Source of the DNA: Monocercomonoides exilis
Lineage: Eukaryota; Preaxostyla; Oxymonadida; Polymastigidae
Length of the DNA stretch: 64,000 nucleotides
Direction of reading: 5' to 3'
Assembly (NCBI GenBank): GCA_001643675.2
Contig: LSRY02000043.1
Location: forward strand, 62,001-126,000
The notes beneath the pieces are model-generated. The model had not been told where the DNA came from. It saw only the letters and a list, made by a program, of their open reading frames with translations, and made no database searches. Positions 55,556 through 64,000 of this stretch are shown in pieces (within the stretch, counting starts at the first letter, position 1; every line of letters starts with the position of its first letter). Position numbers and translations under genes: made by a program.

Positions 55556-56950
55556 ATGTGGGGATAATGAGATGAAGAGAGGGAAAGAGGGAAAAAGTGA
55601 AAAAGGGAAAAATGGAAAAAGGGAAAGAGGGAAATAGAGAAAGAGAGAAAGATAGAAAGATAGAAAGAGAGAATGATGGAAAGAGATAAGAAGAAAAGAA
55701 TGGGGCTGGGAAAGTGTTATGAAACTTTTCTCGGAATTTATGTTGTTGTATGTTTGCATATTTTGAATATGTTGATTTTAAGAAGAAAAGAAAAGAAAAA
55801 TATTATTTTGGAATAATCCTTTATAAAATGAAAGCATGTATTTTCTTCTTTTTCTTCTTTTTTTATAAGCTTTGCTGACTTATTTGATATTTCTGCTGTG
55901 CTCAAATATGTCGATACAGTTGCATCCTCTCAGAGCATATTGATTTCGCCATTGTTTGGATTAAGATTGCTTTTACAAAATGAATTTAAAAAAAGGCAAT
56001 TTTTTGCATTTCACATTGTTGTTTTCTTTGGAGAGTAATCTGCCAATGTCAAGTGTTATGCTAAAGAAATTTTCTATTTTTAATTTCTTCTCACAATTTG
56101 AAGTATTTTTATGTATTTATATATTTATGTTTCGTTTATGTAGTTGTTGCTTTTTCTTCGTTCAGCGTTGACACTTTTATAAGAACTTCAATCTTAATAA
56201 CATTTGCGTCAAATCTCTTGAAGTTTTACAATAAAGACTTTGTTTTTTTTTCAATCATTTTAAGGATTATTATCATTTCTGTTTTAATTTTCTCTCTTTT
56301 TTTTTACAAATTAAATGTGCTTTTGTTCTCGTATTCAATCATTTTCTTCATTTTTCCACTAACTTTGAAGATTACTGAAAGTGTAGCTTTTTGTTTCGTT
56401 AATCTGTTTATATCTTCTTCAATTTTTTTTTTTTTTCATTATGTACTGTCTGCTGAATGATGGATTATAATGATTGTGATACCATTAATTATTGACAGAT
56501 AATTTGAATGGTTTTCCATTCACTTTTATCTGATTATTTGATTTTGAATTTTCTTGTTTCTTGTTTCAAAGAATTTTTCTTTTCATTAATTTATTTAAAG
56601 ATAATTTTGTTGAAAGTTTCAAATTCTCTAATAGTGTGTTATTCTGAAACGTTTTTCTTGTTTTAAAATTTTTAAATAATGAAAAATATCAAATGGGTAA
56701 AAATTGAAAAGCAAACTTTTAAGTCGTTTAGGAACTAAAAAATTGGGTGATATTTTTTGCAATCATCAGCACCAATAATGATACAATTTCAGCGTTCGTA
56801 GTTCGTTTTCGAAACGAAAAATATTCATATTGGTGTTGTGAATGACTTGTGATATATGATTAAAATTCTCATCATTATGTGTTGTTGTATTTCTTTGTTT
56901 ATCATTATTTGGAAATTTGATGCAAATAAAAGATAAATATTTATTTATAT

Positions 56951-57220
56951 GGGGGGAAATACGTTCTTTCAAGCTTTTTATGCACAAAGCAAGAAAAAAT
57001 TGTTTCACTTATAACTTTGTTTCAGTTTCTCGGATTTCAAAATAAATTTGATTTTTGTATCCGCAAACATGCATCGTTGAAATCAAAACATAAAGGTTTG
57101 TGACATTTCACGAATGCCAAAAAATAAACCCATTTTTATTGTGTTTTTTGCTATAAAAAAGTCGACGAAAAGTGAATAATTTTTCATTGAAAATGCCTGA
57201 AGTCAAATATTTCGTCCCAT
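56951..57220 (+). repeat. Dispersed ~270-bp repeat, copy A
   Basis: It begins GGGGGGAAAT and has GCACAAAGCAAGAAAAAATTG, AACATGCATCGTTGAAATCAA and CATTTCACGAATGCCAAAAAATA, and ends near TGAAAATGCCTGAAGTCAAA. The same blocks recur in the same order in copies B and C. Confidence 0.75.
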
Positions 57221-57402
57221 ATGTTATTTTATTTTTATTCTTTTAATTTTTTTTTTGTTTGTTTTTTCAAAAATAAAATTGGAAATAATTTTTCTGATGT
57301 GATAATGTTATTTTCAAATTATCATCAAAGAAATTATAAATATTTCTGACATGAATAACAAATATATCATTTATTTCATTCAATGGAGACTCTTTTCGTA
57401 AT

Positions 57403-57801
57403 ACAGATCGTGCAAATAATACCAGACATCGCAAAAAATACCGGACAAGATCAATTTCACAATAACCGCAAGAGGAATAATTATGAATATTTTCCTCAAA
57501 ATATATCTCATTAATACAAACTCAATTGATAAACGAGATTTTCAAACCAGCTTCATTTGTGCTCAGAAAAAAATACAATCGAAATTTGGGGGAAACTCAA
57601 AATCCTATTTCTCCGAGATTTCAATCAATGATTTTTTCTGAGCACAAATGAAGCTGGTTTGAAAATCTCGTTTATCAATTGAGTTTGTATTAATGAGATA
57701 TATTTTGAGGAAAATATTCATAATTATTCCTCTTGCGGTTATTGTGAAATTGATCTTGTCCGGTATTTTTTGCGATGTCTGGTATTATTTGCACGATCTG
57801 T
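57403..57801. repeat. Long inverted repeat, 170-bp arms, 59-bp loop
   Basis: The left arm is 57403-57572 and the right arm 57632-57801; the pairing sum is constant (115204) from end to end, so there are no indels. The arms carry CAGATCGTGCAAATAATACC at the outer ends and CTCAGAAAAAA at the inner ends. No ORF or target duplication is seen. Confidence 0.93.
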
Positions 57802-58076
57802 TGAAACAATTCTGAACAATTTTTTTATTTAACAAATTATTTTTTTCAGGCAAACAGGAATGAAAAGAATGCAAATCTGTCAATTTTTTGTCAATAATTG
57901 CATATTATTTTTCCTTATTTTTTTTATTATCAAACGAAACCATCAGAACTTCATTATTTAGGTTTTTACACTTTCAACAAAAATTCCCAAAAAATAGTCA
58001 CTCACTTGAATTTTTTTTATGCTTTCAAAAATATTCACATTAAAAAGATTGAAAAATGAAATTTGGGTATTTTAAT

Positions 58077-58348
58077 TGGGGGAAAATTCGGTCATTCAAG
58101 TATTTTTATCACAAGGGATTAAAAAATTGCTTTTCTAATAACTTTGTTTCGCTTTTTCGAATTAAAAAATGAATTAGATTTTAAGATCCTTAAACATGCA
58201 TCATAGAAATCAAATTATAAAGAATTGTGTCATTTCACGAATTTCAAAAAATAGACCCATTTTAATAATGATTTTTGTCCTCAAAAAGTCAATGAAAAGA
58301 AAATAATTTTTCAATGAAAATGCCTGGAGTGAAATATTTTGCCCCAAT
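58077..58348 (+). repeat. Dispersed ~270-bp repeat, copy B
   Basis: Same block order as copy A (GGGGGAAAATTCGG, AACATGCATCATAGAAATCAA, CATTTCACGAATTTCAAAAAATA, AAAATGCCTGGAGTGAAATA), with scattered substitutions. Confidence 0.75.
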
Positions 58349-58385
58349 CGAAATTTTAAATTATTCAAAAAATTGTAATTTTGAT

Positions 58386-58654
58386 GGAGGGAAATATAAA
58401 CTTTCCAGCTTTTTTTGCACAAAGCACAATAAAAATGTTTCACTCAAACTTTTACAAGACTTTCTCAGATTTCGAAATAAATTAGATTTTCATATCAATG
58501 AACAATTACCAATGACAACATAACAAAAAGTTTTTTTGATCTCACACGTATTTTGAAAAATGAACCCGTTTCATTCATATCTTTAGATCACTAAAAGTCA
58601 ATTAAAATGCAAATTTTATCATTGAAAAAGCTTGAAGTCACTTATTTTTCCACA
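58386..58654 (+). repeat. Dispersed ~270-bp repeat, copy C
   Basis: It begins GGAGGGAAATATAAAC, keeps TTTTTTGCACAAAGCACAA and TTTCTCAGATTTCGAAATAA, and ends near TTGAAAAAGCTTGAAGTCAC. It is the most diverged copy. It follows copy B after about 37 bp, so B and C are nearly tandem. Confidence 0.7.
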
Positions 58655-59374
58655 AATTTCAAAAAACGAACCCTCTTCAATCATATTTTTTGATCATAAA
58701 ACATTCATTCACAAAGAACAAATATTAAAAAATAAATAATGAAATAAAAAATAATATATCCCTTTGAATAATAACTCTTCAAAGAAATAAAACAATTTAG
58801 AATCAATTCTCTGAAAAATTTTATGATTTCAAAAAAAAATCACCAATTTGTCTTTATTTATTAAGAAGTTCCTATTGCAGAATATTTTGTTGAAAATGAT
58901 AGTTGAAAACAATCATCAAAATTTCATTCCAATTCACCAAGAAGTTCCAAGAAGGAAACATATGCTTGACAAGGTAATTATTACCATTCTTGTAAAATTA
59001 AGCAAGGCGGGATGAAAAAATGATGAAAATATTAGAAACATCATTTAACTTCTTTGTGTTCATTTTCTAATATTCAAAAAGAGTTACACAAATCGAGAAT
59101 TATGAATGAAAAAATCTAATTTCAAAAATAATCACTCACCTGAATAATTTTCTAAAGGAACTTTTTCAAAAAAAAAAAAAAAAACATGCAAAAAATTTTT
59201 TTGAGTAAAAATATCGTATTTTCGAAAAAGAGATAAGTGAGGCGAATAAATGAAAAAAAAAAATAATCTCATTTGCTTTGAAATGCCGTTAGAAATGGTC
59301 AAACTTGAAAAATTCGTAACGACAATAAGAAAAGAAATACACATTTTCACTTGAAAAACAAAATCTGCTTAAAA

Positions 59375-59413
<39 letters not shown>

Positions 59414-59992
59414 TTTTTAATGAAATTCATCTTTTGTTAAGATTCCTATAGAGCAATGCCTTCTGATAAATGGAATCTATTTTGCGAATGGAAATGAAGT
59501 GGATATACAAAAGTTCAAAGATGAAATGGACAAACCGCATAAACAACCAAAAAAATCTCAAACCAGATAAAAAAATTTCAATTTGGAATGAGGTAAAGGC
59601 GAATGATTAGATGTTGACAGATCAATAAAAAAAAGTTGAAAATTACAATCGGGAATATATTACTAAAAAATCATTCTATAAAATAGTCATACAGATAAAA
59701 GGTATAAACAATTTCCTTGAAAACAAATCAAAACAATATCAAAAAAAAAAAAAAAATACGCGTGTTATGACTATAAATAAAAAGAATTAAACGCAAACTA
59801 TAACTTCTAAATTAAATAAGAAATATGATAAAAAATAGTAATCTACAACTACTACTACTACGAATGAAACACCACATATAAAAGGAGCACATCAAAAATT
59901 ATTCGGCATTTTCATTCGATAAAATCACAATAAGAAATAAAAAGGTAAAAAAACTAATTATTAAAACGAAGTCACATCTAATAATAAACAGT

Positions 59993-60754
59993 TCAATGCT
60001 CTTTGTGAGATATAAGAAGGCTATGCATTGACCAGTAGTTTGATTCTTCCATATTAACAAAAAAGTCAATCTTCGTCAAAAACACAGTTTCAGATTGGTT
60101 TAAAATGTTTAAGGGAATTCCAAACATTCTTGACCACCAACTGTTTTTAAATGGAATATCCCTATCTGTCTTTTGAGCAATCACGACAGCACAAAGGAGA
60201 AGAGTACCCAAATTAGCTTCTGAAATAACTGATCTATGTCCCTCTGCCATTCTCCTTTCTTCTGCTTGACACAACCTATAAATTAACGCAATGCTATGTA
60301 TCATTTCAGATGTTGTTAATTCCGCATATTGCTTTGAAAACTTGAAGAAATGACATATTTTATCAAGCATTGCATTGCCTGCTTCCGAGAAGCACAATAT
60401 TTCAGAACTCTTACCAGAAGTTTCTTGGATAACAGAAAACAAGGAAGGCAAATGCTTTGCTAAAAGCAAGCAAATAGTCTTTGATCCAATCAAAATACAC
60501 TCGTCATTAATCAATTCAGTGGCTTCTGAATAGTTGTAACAATCAAGTGAATAATCACTTTTTCTTTCTTGTTGATAAACCCCGTTTGTATAATTGTAAT
60601 TAAATCCACATTTCCTTTTATCTACAAAATTTTCTTCCATGTCCATCTTTTCAGTCGGATGCTGATGAAAGATACTAGAACTTAACGCTGGACGTGGAAG
60701 AAATTGAGCAATGCTTGAAGTGGCAAGTTGAGCAGTCGCAGAAGTTGTCATCAT
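59993..60754 (-). CDS. Cyclin-like (PHO80/P-type) protein
   Basis: Single exon, 253 aa from ATG 60754; the reading frame extends five codons further without an ATG. The N-terminal ~140 residues are polar. A cyclin box follows in the PHO80-type pattern: TTSEMIHSIALIYRLCQAEE, then ISEANLGTLLLCAVVIAQKTDRDIPFKNSWWSRMFGIPL and LNQSETVFLTKIDFFVNM. These correspond to the lines usually written 'liYiDRl', 'nvhRLlltaliiAaKf.dD...N..wa.v.gi' and 'lN.lE..FL..ldf.l.v'. Such proteins bind and activate cyclin-dependent kinases of the Pho85 type. Its start is 173 bp from that of the divergent beta-helix gene. Confidence 0.8.
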   Translation of the reverse strand: MMTTSATAQLATSSIAQFLPRPALSSSIFHQHPTEKMDMEENFVDKRKCGFNYNYTNGVYQQERKSDYSLDCYNYSEATELINDECILIGSKTICLLLAKHLPSLFSVIQETSGKSSEILCFSEAGNAMLDKICHFFKFSKQYAELTTSEMIHSIALIYRLCQAEERRMAEGHRSVISEANLGTLLLCAVVIAQKTDRDIPFKNSWWSRMFGIPLNILNQSETVFLTKIDFFVNMEESNYWSMHSLLISHKEH

Positions 60755-60927
60755 AAAAAGACGTATCAAACTCGGTTTTCCTTCTCGAATTAATAAAGTA
60801 TGTAATTATTGATCAACTTACATAATAAGATAATTCCAAAATAATAACATTGGTATTATTTGGCAAATATGCGAATGATCGCAAATTTGATGAAGCCTTT
60901 GGACCGTTTTTGTGCTTTTGAGTTTTC
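60755..60927. promoter_or_regulatory. Compact divergent intergenic region
   Basis: 173 bp separate the cyclin-like ATG (minus) and the beta-helix gene ATG (plus), so both promoters must lie here. I see no recognisable core promoter motif beyond AT-rich sequence. Confidence 0.5.
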
Positions 60928-63900
60928 ATGAAAATATTTCTGAAAAGCAGTTTTTGTCTGCTTTCATTACAAAAAATTTTTGTTTTTTTGTTATTTATTG
61001 CGGAGTGCAAATTTTTATCAACTTCAATTATTGCTAAAAATGTGATGAATTCAAAGAAAAATTCTATTCGTTTTGATGGTTCAATATTTACTCTTCGAAA
61101 TGCTTCTCTTATTTTAAAATCACACTTATTAAAACCAGAAAATTTTCACGTGGGAAAGGAATTTAAACGCTCGACAATGACATTACAAGCATGCGCAATT
61201 TGTTTGCAACAAAATCATCCTTCAAATTTCCATCTTTTTCAAAGCTCAACAACTTTAATCAATATTACTCTATTTTGTGATAAAGGCGAACAGCATTCTT
61301 CAGTTTGCGAGCAAGAGGATGGCCCAAACAACTTCTTTGTAAGTTTTTCATATCTTAGGGATATTTCTCATTCATTTGAACATCCAATTTTAATTTCTGG
61401 TGATAATACTCATGCAAAAATTTCACATTGCACGTTTACGAACATTACATCAAAACCAGAATCATCGTCATCAAAAAGCTTTTTAACAGTTCCAACATTT
61501 CTTCATTCTGCAAACGTGGAAACAAGAATTCGGAGCTGCTCCATCAGAAATGTAGAAAATCCATTATATGGAGGGCTTCTGGAATGTTTTCTAAGTTCAC
61601 AATCCAAAAACCATGTACTAAATTCTACATTTTCCAACACACTTACTGCCATCACTAACGAACGGGAAGTTCTTTCTGAAGCTTCATATTTTTCCTTCTG
61701 TTGCTTTGAGTATTGCTCAACTCCGTCCCAACCAACAACTTCAATGAACAAAAATGGAGGAGCTTTAATTCTTCGACAGACAAGATGTTCTAAAACTTCA
61801 GATTCTCAAGAACAACCAACATCTTTAATGCTTCAAATATTTCGTTGTTCATTTACTGGGTGTACTGCTGCTCAATATGGTGGCTCAATTTCATTTCAGG
61901 CATGCGGAGCATTTACCATTACAGAATCTTCATTTTCCAATTGCACAGCTGGAGATTCTGGAGGAGCAGCTAGTATTATCTCAACTTCTGCAGATAACGC
62001 AATTATGACTATTACAGATGTCTATTTTGGAAACTGTGAAGCGGAAAAAGGGAAAGACTCTGCATCTTCTTTGCTGAATGATGCAAGAGGAGGTGGAGCA
62101 ATGCTTTTATCAAATCCGATGCAACATATTACGATTTCAAATTGTCTATTTGTTAGTTGCAGAGCATTAAGCAAAGGAGGCGCAATTGTTCTTTCAGTCG
62201 CATTTCCTAATCAAGCAGGATACAGCAGTTCTTATTCACACAGCAGTGCAGAATCCTTAATTTGCATACAAACAACAGAAAGCAGAATTCTTCAGAGATT
62301 CAATTCTGATGACAATGCTCTTATCATTTTTAGTCTATTTTCCAACTGTCAATCAAAAGCATATGGAATGGATGTTTTCGTGTCTGCAATAACTGAAGAA
62401 TATTTGACGGCAATAGAAACACTGACTCATTCATCTTTTTCTTCTTCAACATCGAATTGCGCGTATTTTGCCAGAAGTAACATTTCTTCATGTTCCATGC
62501 TTCCTCCTTTTCCTTTCAATCAAAACCAAACGGAATACTATGTGAATGGAAGTTCAAGTAATGCTTCTCTCTGTGGATGGAACGAAATGCCATGCAATTC
62601 AATTTATCGCGCACTGGTTATGATTCGATCAACTGGAAAAAATGATGCACGTAGCGATGAGTCCTGGAGCTCCACTTTTTCAATTTCAATTGTTGACTCC
62701 AAAACAGTTGATGAATTCAATTCGATGGAAATTGAAAATACAAGCATTGAAATTAACGCATCAAATTCGTTGGATGTCTGCAATATTCAAACGATTCTGA
62801 ATTTACCGACTGTGCCAATTTGCTCGCTTGAAAGACAGCTGAACTCATTGTTTTTTATTCATTCGGGGTTATTAACAATGAATAAGGTCAACATTATCCA
62901 CAATTCGAACTATTCTTCACAGTTTTCTTTGTTTGTGATTGATGCGAAAAGTTCCTCGAACAGTCGGAGAAATACCGAAGCAAATCTTATTCTCAATCGA
63001 TGCTCAATAACAAATTTGAAAGAAAACAGCAACATTCGTTTCCATTCTTCAACTTTCATTTTGCTATCCGGAGCGATTGTTCTGAATGAATTTGTTGCTT
63101 CTGATATTTTGCTTGAAGATTGTTCGTTTATCTCTCTGTATTCTCCTCTTGCTGAATCAGATCCGAATTCCAATAATTATTTTCGCTCACTTTCCATAAC
63201 GGGAGCTTCGTTTAAATCTGTAAATTCACTTGTCTTCAACAATACCATGAAAGATGATTCATCACCTCTTTTAATTGGCTGCTTATTTAGTGGAGAGATT
63301 GGATCTCAGGATTTTGTTTCTTTCTCAGAATGCAACATCACAAATTGCACGGCTGAGTGCGCAAGCGAAGACTGTAAGAGCGAAGCTATTTCTCTCGTTA
63401 CAGCTGAATGCAGGGCAACAGACAATCGGAGTCTTTTACTTTCTCATTCTTACATTACTGCGTCTCCCATACAAATTGGAATTATAAGCCATTGCTCATT
63501 TGAAATGGAATATGTTAAAGCTGAAGATAGTTTGCTTTCTTCGAAAAATACAGAAAACACGGAGTCATTTTGCGAGTGGAAAAATGGAGCTCTTATTCTC
63601 GATGAATCGAATGCAGCACTGACAAACGTAACAATTTCAGGCGCATCACAAGGAGCACTTTCTATTCTTCGTTTTTGCAATGTTTCTATCCAGAATAGCA
63701 CTTTTGTCAACAACCGTTTGGGAACATCAGACTTCCCTGAAATGAAGAGAAACATCTTTTGCTCTGGAAATTCATCGATTAGTCTGAAAGGGAATGTGTA
63801 TAGCAGCGATGAAGATGACCCCAACAACTGGATTATGCCCTCTGATTGCACTGTGAATCATGTAGATGAGATGGCTGGACCTATTTTCTTTGCTCCTCAC

Positions 63901-64000
63901 CTCGTTTCTGTTGGAAACGAAGAAGTTGACAATGAACTGAAACTTTTATTTCATGGAAGATTTATCGTCCCTTGCAATTTAACATTTGGGATTTCGATTG
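60928..64000 (+). CDS. Second beta-helix surface protein of the receptor family (3' partial)
   Basis: An open frame (frame 1) runs from ATG 60928 past the window end: 1024 codons with no stop. The N-terminus is a signal peptide with a long hydrophobic core (SLQKIFVFLLFIAECKFL). The rest is the Ser/Asn/Cys-rich beta-helix type: CSFTGCTAAQYGGSISF, SFSNCTAGDSGGAASI, ARGGGAMLL, LFVSCRALSKGGAIV. It carries the same spaced Cys motif as the receptor at 32-47 kb (CGWNEMPCNSIYRAL). The last stretch (CEWKNGALILDE, NVTISGASQGAL, FHGRFIVPCNLTF) lines up with the segment of the other receptor just ahead of its membrane helix. A transmembrane segment and kinase-like domain are therefore expected shortly beyond the window. 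It is more diverged in codon use and less Gly-rich than the 32-47 kb gene, and it is uninterrupted. Confidence 0.88.
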   Translation, partial: MKIFLKSSFCLLSLQKIFVFLLFIAECKFLSTSIIAKNVMNSKKNSIRFDGSIFTLRNASLILKSHLLKPENFHVGKEFKRSTMTLQACAICLQQNHPSNFHLFQSSTTLINITLFCDKGEQHSSVCEQEDGPNNFFVSFSYLRDISHSFEHPILISGDNTHAKISHCTFTNITSKPESSSSKSFLTVPTFLHSANVETRIRSCSIRNVENPLYGGLLECFLSSQSKNHVLNSTFSNTLTAITNEREVLSEASYFSFCCFEYCSTPSQPTTSMNKNGGALILRQTRCSKTSDSQEQPTSLMLQIFRCSFTGCTAAQYGGSISFQACGAFTITESSFSNCTAGDSGGAASIISTSADNAIMTITDVYFGNCEAEKGKDSASSLLNDARGGGAMLLSNPMQHITISNCLFVSCRALSKGGAIVLSVAFPNQAGYSSSYSHSSAESLICIQTTESRILQRFNSDDNALIIFSLFSNCQSKAYGMDVFVSAITEEYLTAIETLTHSSFSSSTSNCAYFARSNISSCSMLPPFPFNQNQTEYYVNGSSSNASLCGWNEMPCNSIYRALVMIRSTGKNDARSDESWSSTFSISIVDSKTVDEFNSMEIENTSIEINASNSLDVCNIQTILNLPTVPICSLERQLNSLFFIHSGLLTMNKVNIIHNSNYSSQFSLFVIDAKSSSNSRRNTEANLILNRCSITNLKENSNIRFHSSTFILLSGAIVLNEFVASDILLEDCSFISLYSPLAESDPNSNNYFRSLSITGASFKSVNSLVFNNTMKDDSSPLLIGCLFSGEIGSQDFVSFSECNITNCTAECASEDCKSEAISLVTAECRATDNRSLLLSHSYITASPIQIGIISHCSFEMEYVKAEDSLLSSKNTENTESFCEWKNGALILDESNAALTNVTISGASQGALSILRFCNVSIQNSTFVNNRLGTSDFPEMKRNIFCSGNSSISLKGNVYSSDEDDPNNWIMPSDCTVNHVDEMAGPIFFAPHLVSVGNEEVDNELKLLFHGRFIVPCNLTFGISI

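Larger units (their letters stand above)
55556..59992. other. 4.4-kb non-coding AT-rich region
   Basis: No gene on either strand. It contains a purine-rich imperfect tandem tract directly after the RRM gene (about 55565-55690, GGGAAAGAGG/GAAAAAGTG type), a 170-bp-arm palindrome, three copies of a ~270-bp repeat and an A(35) tract at 59376-59410. Short ORFs inside it are AT-rich and carry no motif. Confidence 0.75.

Overview
The window reads as nuclear DNA of an intron-rich, AT-rich anaerobic protist, most likely an oxymonad of the Monocercomonoides/Blattamonas type. This is inference, resting on four things: very long Ser/Lys/Glu-rich proteins, surface beta-helix proteins ending in a membrane segment plus a kinase-like domain, many 47-130 nt introns with GTTTG/GTATG donors, and a DIRS-type retrotransposon. 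The standard genetic code fits every gene. Exon structures below were joined by hand from reading frame, splice dinucleotides and protein motifs; every listed multi-exon model of an intact, complete gene closes in frame.

Layout. 1-8 kb: the end of a coiled-coil gene (+), an eight-exon metallo-beta-lactamase-fold hydrolase (-), a signal-peptide Fe/Mn-superoxide-dismutase-like gene (+), a secreted Pro/Gln-rich protein (-), a five-exon BFR1-like coiled-coil protein (-) and a small tetraspan membrane protein (-). 8-13.7 kb: mostly non-coding, with nested inverted repeats, a second diverged repeat copy and a decayed gene. 13.7-29.4 kb: an 11-exon coiled-coil gene (-) and a 3604-residue protein (-) with N-terminal helical repeats and a C-terminal pseudokinase. 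29.4-32 kb: a near-perfect 464-bp-arm palindrome and another decayed gene. 32.1-47.1 kb: one large beta-helix/transmembrane/kinase-like gene, broken by two in-frame stops and by a 4,700-bp DIRS element. Removing the element at an AA dinucleotide restores the frame exactly. 48-55.6 kb: an isochorismatase-family hydrolase (+) and a 2090-residue RRM protein (+). 55.6-60 kb: non-coding, with a 170-bp-arm palindrome and three diverged copies of a ~270-bp repeat. 60-64 kb: a cyclin-like gene (-) divergent from a second beta-helix surface gene (+) that runs off the end of the window.

The genes do not form a pathway. The beta-helix genes are probable cell-surface or adhesion-type receptors. The superoxide-dismutase-like, MBL and isochorismatase-like proteins resemble bacterial-type enzymes common in anaerobic protists. 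The DIRS element is the main mobile element and shows the family hallmarks: inverted termini, an internal complementary region, RT-RNase H-methyltransferase-like domains, a tyrosine recombinase and no target duplication.
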